A stretch of 64,000 nucleotides of DNA from NCBI GenBank assembly GCA_003134785.1, contig PLCN01000019.1, positions 62,001 through 126,000 on the forward strand, given 5' to 3'. This document shows positions 55,253 through 64,000 of this stretch, piece after piece. Numbering within the stretch: the stretch's first letter is position 1; every line of letters starts with the position of its first letter. The notes beneath the pieces are model-generated. The model did not search any database. It was not told the origin of the DNA and saw only the letters and a program-made list of their open reading frames with translations. Origin of the DNA: Spartobacteria bacterium (GTDB taxonomy: Bacteria; Verrucomicrobiota; Verrucomicrobiia; Chthoniobacterales; UBA10450). The position numbers were made by a program, and so were the translations under genes.

Positions 55253-56035
55253 GTGAACTCCCCAGTGGCGGCGGAAGGAGGCGGCGAAGCTCGAAACTTC
55301 GCCACGACACGCTGGAGTCTCATTCTTACCTCTGCCGATCTCGGAGGCGACGATCAGAAGTCGCGTCAGGCCCTCGCAGAACTCTGCCGGCTTTATTGGC
55401 GTCCCATCTTCTCGTTCGTCTGCCGGCGCGGCCATTCCGCGCAGGACGCGCAGGATCTCACCCAGGATTTTTTTGTTATGATGCTGGAAGGTAATTGGCT
55501 CAGCCGCGCCGATCCCACCCGCGGCCGGTTCCGATCGCTCCTGCTCAAGTCGCTCGGAAATTTCTTGAACGATGCCGCGGAGAAAAAACACGCGCGCAAA
55601 CGCGGCGGCGATGTCCAGTTCGTCTCCTGGGATGATTGGATGGCGGAAGCGCCGTCGCAACTCACGGTCTCAGCGCAAGCACTGGAATCCTGGCCCCCCG
55701 AGCGTCTCTTCGATCTGCGCTGGGCGGCGACCGTCGTCGAACAAGCGTTGCGGCGCCTGCGCGAGGAATGCGAAGGTCAGGGAAAACTGCGCGCGTTTGA
55801 AGCCTTGCGCTCGTGTCTGGGCGCCGAGCGCGAAGATGTTTCCTATCCAACGTTGTCGCAAACGCTAGGCGTATCCGAAACCACCGTGAAACGCCTGGTG
55901 CATCGCCTTCGTCAACGCTATCGCAACCTTCTTCGCGACGAGGTTGCCGAAACTGTGGCGGACCCCGCGGAGGTCGATGACGAAATCCGCCACCTATGTG
56001 CCGTGCTTGCAGCCAATACCGGCGAGGCGCTATGA
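55253..56035 (+). CDS. ECF-type sigma factor paired with a Ser/Thr kinase
   Basis: 260 residues from a GTG start (VNSPVAAEGG). Sigma region 2: LCRLYWRPIFSFVCRRGHSA and AQDLTQDFFVMMLEGNWL; region 4: YPTLSQTLGVSETTVKRLVH with RLRQRYRNLLRDEV. The long spacer between regions is typical of ECF-like factors abundant in Planctomycetes and Verrucomicrobia that lie next to protein kinases. Stop overlaps the kinase start (ATGA), so the pair is translated together; phosphorylation may replace an anti-sigma factor. Confidence 0.9.
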   Translation: MNSPVAAEGGGEARNFATTRWSLILTSADLGGDDQKSRQALAELCRLYWRPIFSFVCRRGHSAQDAQDLTQDFFVMMLEGNWLSRADPTRGRFRSLLLKSLGNFLNDAAEKKHARKRGGDVQFVSWDDWMAEAPSQLTVSAQALESWPPERLFDLRWAATVVEQALRRLREECEGQGKLRAFEALRSCLGAEREDVSYPTLSQTLGVSETTVKRLVHRLRQRYRNLLRDEVAETVADPAEVDDEIRHLCAVLAANTGEAL

Positions 56036-58824
56036 AAAGTTTTGCCCCCGGACTTTCCGACTCAATCGCAAGCGTCATCGCTGATCCCGTGCAATGCCCC
56101 CATTGCGATTCTTCCTCGCACATCGGGGGCGGACTCTGTGTTGGTTGTCTGCTCCAGGCCGGGCTTAATCCGGACGATGAGTGCGCGCCTGAAATGCTCG
56201 TCACCGCGCTCTCCGAAATCACGCTGCCCGACAAAAACTGGCGTCTCGGCAACTACGAGATTCTCGAAGAAATAGGCCGCGGTGGAATGGGCGTGATCTA
56301 CCGCGCGCGCCAACGCCATTCCCGCCGCATCGTCGCTGTGAAACGGGTGTTAGGTTATCACGCCGATTCCCGTGAAACGCTCGCTCGCTTTCGTCGCGAA
56401 GCCCAAGCGGCCGCGAGCCTCGATCACCCGAACATCCTGCCGATCTACGAAGTGAGCGAGAGCGAAGACGGTCTCCCGTTCTTCAGCATGAAATTCGCAC
56501 CCGGCGGCAGTTTGCAGGAAGTGGGTCTGGCTCTCAGGAACGATCCGCGGCAATGCGTAGCGCTCATCGCCAAGATCGCGCGCGCCGTCCAACACGCGCA
56601 CGGCAAAGGCATTCTCCATCGCGACCTCAAACCCGGAAATATCCTGCTAGACGGCCGCGGCGAACCGCTCGTGAGCGATTTCGGCCTCGCCAAATGGCTA
56701 GACACCACCAGCGACCTGACCCGCACGCTCACGATCTTCGGCACGCCCGGCTACATCGCGCCCGAACAAGCCAGCGGCTCCCCCGAGCAACTGAAACCCG
56801 CCGCCGATGTCTACAGTCTCGGCGCCATCCTCTTCGACCTGCTTGCGGGACGCCCGCCGTTTTTGGGTTCGCACGCCCTCTCCGTCATCCGCCAAGCCGC
56901 CGAGAATCCCGCTCCGAAATTGCGCTCCCTTTCCAAAGTCGCCGACCGCGATCTCGAAACCATCTGCGCCCGCTGCCTCGAGCGCGAGCCGTCCGCGCGT
57001 TACCACTCCGCCCACGATCTCGCCGAAGACCTCGAGCGCTGGCTCGAAGGCCGCCCGATCATTGCGCGCCCAGTGTCGCCCCCGGTTCGGCTATGGCGTT
57101 GGTCCAGGCGGAATCCAAAACTGGCGAGCACCGCGGCAGCCTGCGCAGCACTCGGCGTTTTCGCGGTCGCAGCATTTCTTAGCCGCGAGAAACTGGGCAT
57201 GATCGTCCGAACCGAATCGGCAGCCGCTCGATCTGTCGGGATGCTTCCATTCGAAGACCTCAACGAGGCGACCATAGACTCACTGCAAGGCCGAGAGTTT
57301 ACCGAGATGGTCCGCAGGGAATTGTCGCGCGCGTCAGACATTGGTATTGCTCCAACACCGGAGAAGATGCGCGGCAAGGTGGACGCGTGGAGAAAGGAAG
57401 AGTGGCGTGACCTAGGGAGAGAGTTCGACGTACGAAATCTCTTGAGCGGAACGATTAGAACTCGCAATGGAAAGAAACGTGTGGCTGTTCAGCTCGTCGA
57501 TGTTGCATCGGGAGCCACGATGAAGCGATGGATTTTCGAAAGTGAATCTGACCAAGCGATCGCAGTGAACCTTGCGAATTCCGCCGCCGCCGTCGTCCGC
57601 GCTCGCGCAAATCGTGAGACTGTCCCACAAACACCTAATGAGATTCCCGAAATCGATTTTGTAGCCGCCACTACCAAACCGATCGCGAAGAACTATTACA
57701 TGTCGGCCCAGGAACTTCGCTCGCGACTCAACGTCACCGATTTTGACCGAGCAATCGCCCTCTTTGAAAAAGCGATTGAGGAGGACCCTAATTACGCCGC
57801 GGCCTATGCTATGTTGGCTTCAGCTTGCCAATCTCGCTCTGAACTCGATCCGTCAGGACCATGGCTGCGGAAAGGCAACGCCGCTGCAGAAATCGCGATC
57901 CGACTCGCTCCGGCTTTGGCCGAAGCGCAGCGTGCTCAAGCAGGAATTCTTCGTTACCGCGGGCAACTCCCAGAAGCGCTGGACGCTTATCTAAGCGCTT
58001 ATGAACTAGATCAATCGAGCGATCGCGCCGCCGCCACGGTTGGAAACGTCGAAGGCCAATTAGGTCGACCGCATCTGGCTTTGCGCTGGTACGACAAAGC
58101 CGTCCGACGAGAGAGCCGACCTGGCATCTATTCGGAGTATTTTGGCGACGCATGGAGTGATCTGGGTGAAGACGTAAAGGCAGAAACCGCCTTTCGCACG
58201 GCCATAGTATTTCGACCCGACCTCGCTGGTGCCGTTACCGGAATCGCGAGATTGGCCCTTTTGCAGGGCGACTTCACAAAGGCCAGGAAGCAATGTGAGG
58301 GAGCTGCCCGCAACTTTCCGGACGATTGGGAACTCAAGCTTTTGACTGCGGAGATAGAGTTTTGCGCTCGCCGTTTTGATGTGGCCGAGCAGCTCTATCG
58401 CGATCTCATGGCGAAGGAACGTACGGGCAAGCCAATTCTAGGTTTTGGGGGCCCCATTAGATTTCTCTCCGCGGTGGGATTCATTCGGATCACAGATCAT
58501 GATCCTCGCGGCAGGGCCTTGGTGGAAGAGGCGCATACCCTTGATGTGAACGATCTGAAAACAGCCCCCAATAATCCGCGACTTCTCTATAGTCTGGCAG
58601 CCGACTCGGCCGCGCTCGGAGAGGCTGATCAAGCGCTCGAGCAGCTTCAAAAAGCTGTCGAGGCGGGTTGGATAGACTATCGCTCGCTCTCGCTCGATCC
58701 GCGTTTTGACTCAATCCGCGAAACGTCCCAATTCAAACAAATCCTTCTTCATCTGGCCGATAAAGTGAAGTCGATGGACGCCGCACTGGCCGCGCGCAAT
58801 GGAAGCCAGCCCCCAACTCTGTAG
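56032..58824 (+). CDS. Membrane Ser/Thr protein kinase with zinc-ribbon, TolB-N-like and TPR regions
   Basis: 930 residues from the ATG at 56032. Residues 22-40 hold two Cys pairs (CPHC, CVGC). Kinase domain at 75-345: glycine loop GRGGMGVIYRA, Lys in VAVKRV, HRDLKPGN near 196-203, DFGLAKW near 216, GTPGYIAPEQ. A membrane helix is at about 364-383. Then a domain with MLPFEDLN and LLSGTIRTRNGKKRVAVQLV resembling the TolB-N/FlgO-like domain of TPR regulators, followed by TPR repeats (about 575-900). Likely senses an envelope or cytosolic signal and acts on the sigma factor encoded just before it. Confidence 0.9.
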   Translation: MKSFAPGLSDSIASVIADPVQCPHCDSSSHIGGGLCVGCLLQAGLNPDDECAPEMLVTALSEITLPDKNWRLGNYEILEEIGRGGMGVIYRARQRHSRRIVAVKRVLGYHADSRETLARFRREAQAAASLDHPNILPIYEVSESEDGLPFFSMKFAPGGSLQEVGLALRNDPRQCVALIAKIARAVQHAHGKGILHRDLKPGNILLDGRGEPLVSDFGLAKWLDTTSDLTRTLTIFGTPGYIAPEQASGSPEQLKPAADVYSLGAILFDLLAGRPPFLGSHALSVIRQAAENPAPKLRSLSKVADRDLETICARCLEREPSARYHSAHDLAEDLERWLEGRPIIARPVSPPVRLWRWSRRNPKLASTAAACAALGVFAVAAFLSREKLGMIVRTESAAARSVGMLPFEDLNEATIDSLQGREFTEMVRRELSRASDIGIAPTPEKMRGKVDAWRKEEWRDLGREFDVRNLLSGTIRTRNGKKRVAVQLVDVASGATMKRWIFESESDQAIAVNLANSAAAVVRARANRETVPQTPNEIPEIDFVAATTKPIAKNYYMSAQELRSRLNVTDFDRAIALFEKAIEEDPNYAAAYAMLASACQSRSELDPSGPWLRKGNAAAEIAIRLAPALAEAQRAQAGILRYRGQLPEALDAYLSAYELDQSSDRAAATVGNVEGQLGRPHLALRWYDKAVRRESRPGIYSEYFGDAWSDLGEDVKAETAFRTAIVFRPDLAGAVTGIARLALLQGDFTKARKQCEGAARNFPDDWELKLLTAEIEFCARRFDVAEQLYRDLMAKERTGKPILGFGGPIRFLSAVGFIRITDHDPRGRALVEEAHTLDVNDLKTAPNNPRLLYSLAADSAALGEADQALEQLQKAVEAGWIDYRSLSLDPRFDSIRETSQFKQILLHLADKVKSMDAALAARNGSQPPTL

Positions 58825-58867
58825 TTAACAAGACCAGTAAATTAGTAACCTAGATTAGGAAAATGTT

Positions 58868-59620
58868 ATGAACATAAGAACCATGTCCGCGTGTTGTTTG
58901 TTTCTAGCTGGCGGGCTTTGCCTGTTCGCAGGCAAACAGGCGAATTCTCCCACGCCCGGCCCTAAGTACCCGTGGCCCAAGAACAGCACGGAAGCAAAAC
59001 CGGCAGTCGACGCCTTCACGGCGACTCTAACTCAGTCCGGGTATGACAAGACATTCCGCGATGGCCTCAAGGTCTCGCCCGAATCAGCCAGAGACGCCGT
59101 TTCCAAAACAGGCAATATTGATATTCCAAAGGACATATTGATTATCTTTCACGAGCCGGAAATATGTAAGAATTATTATCCTTTTTATCTGCCGAAATTA
59201 GGTGAGAAGGTTACGAATTACGTAGATTACTTTCAGGGTTGCTTCACCAAATTCCGGCTTGGTCTTCTATCCGACAAAGCAACTCCTCCTCCGAAGACGA
59301 GTCCCAAGGTAAAATGGACCCCAGATAATATCGCAGCCGCGTTTACTGCCGTTCTCGATCGATCCACCCGCGAACAATCATTTCGCGAACTTCTTACAGG
59401 AAAACCTACAGAACGCGGAACCGCAGCAGCACTCAAGTCAGCCAAGGACGCTGTTTCTGACGAAGGCTGGATCGAGATACCAACAGATGTCGTGATTCTG
59501 TTTCATGAAGACCAAGCGAACGAAAAATACCACATGTTCTTCCTTCCTCCCTTTGATGAGCATAAGCAGACCACGTACGAATACAGAGCCCATTTCGAAG
59601 GTTTCTATTTTGTCTGGTAA
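58868..59620 (+). CDS. Secreted protein with two NHLP-like (nitrile hydratase leader-like) domains
   Basis: 250 residues; good ribosome-binding site (AGGA, 8 nt before ATG) and signal peptide (MNIRTMSACCLFLAGGLCLF). Two related domains follow: residues about 40-125 with SARDAVSKTGNIDIP and IIFHEPE...PFYLPK, and 150-245 with SAKDAVSDEGWIEIP and ILFHEDQ...MFFLPP. The order helix, Ala-rich segment, Gly-x-Ile-x-Ile-Pro, Val-x-Ile-x-Phe-His-Glu, Leu-Pro-Pro follows nitrile hydratase alpha N-terminal/NHLP leader domains. Lower GC than flanking genes. It follows the sigma/kinase pair by 43 nt. No function known to me. Confidence 0.75.
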   Translation: MNIRTMSACCLFLAGGLCLFAGKQANSPTPGPKYPWPKNSTEAKPAVDAFTATLTQSGYDKTFRDGLKVSPESARDAVSKTGNIDIPKDILIIFHEPEICKNYYPFYLPKLGEKVTNYVDYFQGCFTKFRLGLLSDKATPPPKTSPKVKWTPDNIAAAFTAVLDRSTREQSFRELLTGKPTERGTAAALKSAKDAVSDEGWIEIPTDVVILFHEDQANEKYHMFFLPPFDEHKQTTYEYRAHFEGFYFVW

Positions 59621-61186
59621 CTAACTAGCAAAACGAACCAAATCGGATATATCAAAACTGCTTTTATCCGTTTTGGGCTGGCCCAAGGGTAAAGTAGGCA
59701 ACCATCTACTATCCTTGGCTACCGAGAGGTAGGAAGTCGGATCGCTTTTTAACGATGACATTATCACGTCCCCGATAAGTCTACTCCCTGTCGGCCCAAG
59801 ACGTCCGTGCTTACCGAGAATTTCTGCTTCTTTGAGAATGTAGTACCAAAGGGGCGTATCCTCAAGAAACGCGTACTTTTTCAGGATCGCAGCTTCTTCA
59901 GCATCGGATCCGACTGCGATCTTACTCCCGTGTAACACCTCGCATTTAAGCTTTTCGGCAACGCGTTGACCTGATGGGAGGCCTGCCCGCGCGCCGCGCA
60001 ACAGCGTCCTCACCGGCAAACGTTGTTCGCTGTCCGTCGTCGGTACATTAAAGAGCTCGCGCGTCTTCACGGGCAATTCATAAAGTCCTCCAGCAATCCG
60101 CGCATCAATTACTTCACTATGTTGAGCCGAACCCGGAGCAACCACCGCAAGAAAGTATCTCCAATCGATCCTTAAACCTTCGTCCAACCGAAAACTGGAT
60201 CCACCGCCGGGACCCGTTAGCTTGAGAAGGTCGACCAAATCAATGGGCGCGTGGCTACCATTGATTCGATAATTATTCCTTACCATGCTGTGGCCGAATC
60301 GAAACGCAGCCATGCTGAACTCTACCGGAATTTGAAAATTTGCGTGACCGTCACGCCGGGAGCGACTCTCCTCGCCTTCCATTTGTTCGAACACTGTCGC
60401 GTCAAGCACTTGCTTAAGAAAATCATGCCGCACAATCCATTGGTAATGCCATTTCAACACGCGCTGCGCGGCCGCAAAAGGCGAGCCGGCTTGCTCGTAA
60501 TACGGCGACTTTTTGAGCTCGTCCGGTTTATTCAGGACAGCGTTGTGTGCCTTTAAAAATGCCACATGAAGCTGTGCCAGAATCAGATTCTCGTCCTGCC
60601 GTGGATCGCCTGCCAGGGCAATACCTTGCGGACTTCGCGGCAAATCGTTCTCAGACCCATCGCGCCCATCCGCCGTCACAGTTTTTCCGATCAGAAACCG
60701 CTCCGCGCGGCGATACTCCTCTTTGTTTTCGTATAAGAAAGGCGATAAGTTTGGCCCGCCTCCGTATAAGTGATCGAGATCCAAAAATGGCGTTCGGAAA
60801 TTCTGCGTTTGCTCAACTTTAACGTGGCCAGCGTCATCGAGAGGGGTCAAATCAAGCGTCAGATCGTGATCGATAAATTGGCCAAGATAGGTATAGCCAG
60901 CCATCGGCGGCATGTTTTCGGTGTTCGGCGGCTGGTCTACATCTTCTTTCATCTTCTTGGCCAGTTCGATCAGCCCTTCTTCCAGCCGCGGATTCTTTAG
61001 CCCTTGCTTCGGTAAACCCGGAAATCTCCGAGTGAAGTTATCAGGCCGGGAAGAGCTCGTCCCAGCCAACTCAAGGATTTTCTTTGGTTCAAGGGTCGCT
61101 GCGGAACGACTCCAGCACAGGGATGTGCCAAGGGCGCTCAGTGCCGTACCAGCGACAGTCTGTTTGATGAAATGCCGGCGCTTCAT
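59621..61186 (-). CDS. Tat-exported animal-type haem peroxidase
   Basis: 521 residues. Twin-arginine signal at the start (MKRRHFIKQTVAGTALSALG). Peroxidase signatures: distal His in YLGQFIDHDLTLDL, LPRSPQGIALAGDPRQDENL, HVAFLKAHNAV, and proximal His in FRFGHSMVRNNYRING. These match the An_peroxidase family (PF03098). It uses hydrogen peroxide to oxidise small substrates or halides outside the cytoplasm. Its stop is adjacent to the stop of the NHLP-like gene (59620/59621, convergent, no gap). Confidence 0.9.
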   Translation of the reverse strand: MKRRHFIKQTVAGTALSALGTSLCWSRSAATLEPKKILELAGTSSSRPDNFTRRFPGLPKQGLKNPRLEEGLIELAKKMKEDVDQPPNTENMPPMAGYTYLGQFIDHDLTLDLTPLDDAGHVKVEQTQNFRTPFLDLDHLYGGGPNLSPFLYENKEEYRRAERFLIGKTVTADGRDGSENDLPRSPQGIALAGDPRQDENLILAQLHVAFLKAHNAVLNKPDELKKSPYYEQAGSPFAAAQRVLKWHYQWIVRHDFLKQVLDATVFEQMEGEESRSRRDGHANFQIPVEFSMAAFRFGHSMVRNNYRINGSHAPIDLVDLLKLTGPGGGSSFRLDEGLRIDWRYFLAVVAPGSAQHSEVIDARIAGGLYELPVKTRELFNVPTTDSEQRLPVRTLLRGARAGLPSGQRVAEKLKCEVLHGSKIAVGSDAEEAAILKKYAFLEDTPLWYYILKEAEILGKHGRLGPTGSRLIGDVIMSSLKSDPTSYLSVAKDSRWLPTLPLGQPKTDKSSFDISDLVRFAS

Positions 61187-61397
61187 TGGCTACAGACAAA
61201 TCTTTGCAGCAACTTGTTCTTCATTTGGGGAAACTCCGTCGAGATTGCACCGATTGTGCTGCGGCCTCGACCATAATGTCAATCAGTTTTCCAGATTCGA
61301 ACTAGTCCAATCGCATCAATGCGGATTGTCGAGTCATGAACTCGACCAGTTCATAAACGATCATCCATCGCATTACGAACGGCCCTCTGAGTTCGCA

Positions 61398-61919
61398 CTA
61401 CTTTGGCTTGAGCAGTGATGGGGCGTGCAAACGCACTTCCGTGCTGTCATCTGATCCTTCTTTCAACGCGCGGTCGATTTTATCTAACTCTTTGCGGCGT
61501 TTCACGTCCCAGGCTTTTTCGGCCTTCTTTCGAACCAGCGCCTCGTTCGCAGCTGTCTCTGCCGGCGTCAAAGCCATCTTCTCGGTCATCTCCGTCTTCT
61601 TCACTGCAGCTACCGCTGCTTCCGCAGCTGTCTGCCGCTCTTTTAGCACCGACTCGCGCTTCTGTAAAAGCTGTTTTCTTTGCGCCTTGCTTTGCTTTTT
61701 GGCCTTAGATGCTTGGGCGGCTTCTAATAAATTCGGAGCGTGTTGCCGACTCTCTAAGGAGGTTTCCGTGTCTCGATGGACACCGTTCCTATCTGTCCCC
61801 GGCGACACCGATGTCGTGGTGTCAGCACCCATTTCACGAGCAATCTCTCGTGCGTCTTGTGCGATTCCCGCCGACGCGCTAATCAGGACTCCGAGCGCTA
61901 GCGCAATGATTGCCTTCAT
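61398..61919 (-). CDS. Secreted coiled-coil protein of unknown function
   Basis: 173 residues with signal peptide (MKAIIALALGVLISASAGIA). The middle (residues 75-160) is a Lys/Ala/Glu/Gln-rich predicted coiled coil. A motif is repeated at both ends: RQHAPNLL (near 59) and RLHAPSLL (near 163). A strong ribosome-binding site (GAGGAG) overlaps the stop of the upstream beta-barrel gene, which is 10 nt away, so the two are coupled. No family recognised. Could link the outer membrane to the periplasm. Confidence 0.75.
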   Translation of the reverse strand: MKAIIALALGVLISASAGIAQDAREIAREMGADTTTSVSPGTDRNGVHRDTETSLESRQHAPNLLEAAQASKAKKQSKAQRKQLLQKRESVLKERQTAAEAAVAAVKKTEMTEKMALTPAETAANEALVRKKAEKAWDVKRRKELDKIDRALKEGSDDSTEVRLHAPSLLKPK

Positions 61920-61929
61920 GAGTTGCTCC

Positions 61930-63672
61930 TCAAAAATTAAACTTCACCGAGGCCAGGAAAATGTCCTGGTCATAAGTCTTTGAATTGACATTTGAATCCC
62001 GCGTCGTGTGACGGTAACTAAAATTCGTTTCCAGGCGGTTTCCCTCCGGTAGACTGGCGCTCTTAATGGAGTCATCATACCACATGGTGAGGCTCACGGC
62101 AAAAACGACGGCATTAGTTTCTTCGGCCCGCGCAAACAGGCCGTTACTCGTGGAAGACGAAAATGTAGCATTAGTATATCGATCAGGTTGCCATTGATCG
62201 GATAGGGCCAGAGTGATGCCCTGAACAAACGAACAACGATTACGCGCGTGGAAACCCTTCCATTCAAGCTTACCGAGGAGGTCGTCGCGTTCGAATCGCC
62301 CGGTAATTCCTTTTGTTTCGTTCCATTCGTGACCGTATTGACCAGTGAAAGCGAGCAGAGGCGAAAGATCGTCTTTATCTTGGATGAGGGCGACGGTTTG
62401 GGCTAATTCCGCGCGATGGGTAAATCCGTCGGGATCAGTCGCCGGAGTCGAAGGATCAAAGCCGTCGATTCGAACAAGATAATAGCTAAGCAGAGTCTTC
62501 CATCGGGTATTAAGGGTTAGAACGAGCGCCTCTTGAGCCGAGAATACATTACTGAAAATACTTTGATCAATGTAGAGCAATTGATCCGATATTTTCACAA
62601 GGCCGGCGAGTTTTGGAGTGATGGCTCGCTGGTAGCTTCCGGAGATAGTCTGAAGCAGGCGATCGCGGGTTGGGAGCTCCTGAAAGGTGTCAGCTATGAA
62701 AATGTATCTTAGCGACAATCTGTCGGTTAGCCAACCGCTGGAACTCGACGCAGGGTGGCTCATGGAAATATCACGGGCCAAGGCAAAGGTGGATTCGTTG
62801 TAAAAAGAACTCTTCTGGGCCACACCGTTTGGAAGCGGCAGGCTTCTGCCCAGAGCAATAACATTGTTGTTGTAACCGATTGCACTTGAGATCGAGGCCG
62901 TAAATGGCAACTCGGTTTTTCCCGGAATCGGCATGGGACACAAGGCCAAGTTGGGCTCGTCGTCGCTCCTCTTCGCCTCTAGAACCAATTGCTTGGGCTT
63001 CGCTTCCGCCTCCTCTTTTAGACGTTTCGCTATCGCGAGATTAGGATACGCTTGCGGATTCCCGCTTGCCTCGGCTCGACGGATGTAGTCCCCCAAAAGA
63101 TCGATGCCCGTTTTCAACTCTGGCGATCCAACACTCGACGAGTTTACGAGTGCATTCCCCAGGGCAAAAGTGGTCTCGGGATCTGGACCCTTCGCTTTCC
63201 TGACCCATTCGATTTTTCTAATGGCAGAACAATACTCCTTTAATTGCAGGAGCGATAAGCCTTCGCCGAATATTGCCTCGGAATGCTCTGACATGATGGT
63301 TTCTGCATAAGTGAACTCCTTAAGTGCTTTTTCTGCGAATGCCTTCGCCTCTTCCGCGAGTCTCTTGGCTTCGTCGTTTAGCAGCTTAGCACTCGTCTCC
63401 AAGGCATCGTTCTGCTCGGGACACGCCGCCTTGGCCGCGGCCTTCGCATCGCCAGCCTTTCGATCTGCGGCGGCACCAATCACGTAGCTCTTTTCCAGCT
63501 GGGCTTGTCCTCTGAGAACGGCCCTCTTATAGGCGCCCTCATTATCGGATTCGCCGAACGCACGGTGGTAAGAGGCGAAGAACAAAAGGTACAGAAGGCT
63601 CAGATGAACGCATCTGACTGCGAACCAAAACCCGGTTGTTCCCTTTCGATCCGCAGCGCTCCACCTATTCAT
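61930..63672 (-). CDS. TPR-plus-beta-barrel outer-membrane protein
   Basis: 580 residues with an N-terminal hydrophobic signal (about 14-38). Residues 45-225 are helical and Lys/Ala/Glu-rich, with a TPR-like pattern (AIRKIEWVRKAKGPDPETTF, ALGNALVNSSSV). From about 255 the sequence alternates polar/hydrophobic in strand-like blocks (TASISSAIGYNNN, TRWKTLLSYYLVRIDGF) and ends in KFNF, the terminal-Phe signature of outer-membrane barrels. Reads as a lineage-specific surface or secretion protein. Co-transcribed with the coiled-coil gene downstream. Confidence 0.75.
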   Translation of the reverse strand: MNRWSAADRKGTTGFWFAVRCVHLSLLYLLFFASYHRAFGESDNEGAYKRAVLRGQAQLEKSYVIGAAADRKAGDAKAAAKAACPEQNDALETSAKLLNDEAKRLAEEAKAFAEKALKEFTYAETIMSEHSEAIFGEGLSLLQLKEYCSAIRKIEWVRKAKGPDPETTFALGNALVNSSSVGSPELKTGIDLLGDYIRRAEASGNPQAYPNLAIAKRLKEEAEAKPKQLVLEAKRSDDEPNLALCPMPIPGKTELPFTASISSAIGYNNNVIALGRSLPLPNGVAQKSSFYNESTFALARDISMSHPASSSSGWLTDRLSLRYIFIADTFQELPTRDRLLQTISGSYQRAITPKLAGLVKISDQLLYIDQSIFSNVFSAQEALVLTLNTRWKTLLSYYLVRIDGFDPSTPATDPDGFTHRAELAQTVALIQDKDDLSPLLAFTGQYGHEWNETKGITGRFERDDLLGKLEWKGFHARNRCSFVQGITLALSDQWQPDRYTNATFSSSTSNGLFARAEETNAVVFAVSLTMWYDDSIKSASLPEGNRLETNFSYRHTTRDSNVNSKTYDQDIFLASVKFNF

Positions 63673-63837
63673 AAAGAGAACTTTCGAAAAGGATTCTCGC
63701 TGTGCCTCGTCAAGTATACCCGAAACCTACCGGCGCTACCCTTTAATAAAGGAAGCAACTCTGGATAAACCAAACAACCAGAGAGAACGGACCACTGACG
63801 AAACGATTTCATTGGCAATATCTCACTTTACTTTTTC

Positions 63838-64000
63838 TACGGGATCGGCGCGGCGAAGTTCTCGAAAAAGTTTCGAAATGTTCAATGTGGCTTGAAGTGT
63901 CAGCGCCTTATCCGGATCTAGCTTGAGGGACGCGGCGATTGTTTCATGCGCTTGGGCAATCGTCGTTGTACAGTGTCGAAGGGGATGAGAACTGTCTGGC
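63838..64000 (-). CDS. C-terminal end of a TPR-like protein (partial at window edge)
   Basis: The minus strand carries an open frame that enters from beyond the window: it reads TIAQAHETIAASLKLDPDKA, then LTLQATLNISKLFRELR, ending shortly after RRADP near 63838. The pattern resembles the tail of a TPR protein. No start is visible, so neither the length nor the identity can be stated. Confidence 0.6.

Noticed and set aside
55051-55494. Frame of 147 codons upstream of and overlapping the ECF sigma gene
   Set aside because: Arg-rich, no domain, and out of frame with the sigma factor whose own start is adequate.

Overview
High-GC bacterial chromosome that reads like a soil Verrucomicrobium (Chthoniobacter/Udaeobacter-like). 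I infer this from the alternative complex III operon, the gene set (KamA, an ECF sigma with a Ser/Thr kinase, ATP-grasp/alpha-E pair, MGDG-synthase-like glycosyltransferase, LpxL-like acyltransferase) and the many dispersed hairpin repeats of the GTCATCCCGAG type. I see no rRNA, tRNA, CRISPR array, phage or complete insertion sequence.

Region 1 (1-12.5 kb, all minus strand) is a respiratory operon: actA-actB-actC-actD-actE-actF, a small anchored protein, then three cbb3-oxidase-like genes (CcoN-like, CcoO-like, monohaem cytochrome c). ACIII oxidises quinol and passes electrons to c-type haems. The CcoN-like protein keeps the low-spin haem b histidines but has lost every visible CuB, haem b3 and active-site Tyr ligand, so it should not reduce oxygen. 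Three different hairpin elements sit at exactly the A/B, B/C and C/D junctions, while all other junctions are tight. The C/D element is flanked by a 20-nt direct repeat that duplicated the actD ribosome-binding site and start codon.

Region 2 (12.5-28 kb): an amidohydrolase broken by one in-frame stop, lysine 2,3-aminomutase-like KamA, a DegP-type protease, small membrane proteins, a sugar-kinase/MurQ fusion for cell-wall recycling, LigA, a CPBP membrane protease, and a minus-strand cluster of membrane Zn peptidase, sigma factor, anti-sigma-like protein and an HtrA-like protein that lacks the whole catalytic triad; then an M24 peptidase.

Region 3 (28-42 kb): a very large ABCG-type transporter with an extended cytosolic N-terminus, FtsH, a frameshifted REP-associated transposase (RAYT) among its REP hairpins, a hibernation factor, a baeRF-like protein, HAD phosphatase, GlgX, a repeat-rich peptidoglycan amidase and a YihY/BrkB protein.

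Region 4 (41.7-55 kb): envelope and housekeeping genes: MGDG-synthase-like glycosyltransferase, NagA (which takes the GlcNAc-6-P made by the MurQ fusion), an amidohydrolase, an LpxL-like acyltransferase/membrane protein/polysaccharide deacetylase trio, a methyltransferase, the ATP-grasp/alpha-E pair, prepilin peptidase, TatC (relevant for the twin-arginine proteins ActB and the haem peroxidase), Nudix, ArgH and FolB.

Region 5 (55-64 kb) looks more accessory and partly AT-richer: an ECF sigma overlapping a Ser/Thr kinase with TPR tail, a secreted protein made of two nitrile-hydratase-leader-like (NHLP-like) domains, a Tat-exported animal-type haem peroxidase, a secreted coiled-coil protein coupled to a TPR/beta-barrel outer-membrane protein, and the C-terminus of another TPR-like protein at the window edge.
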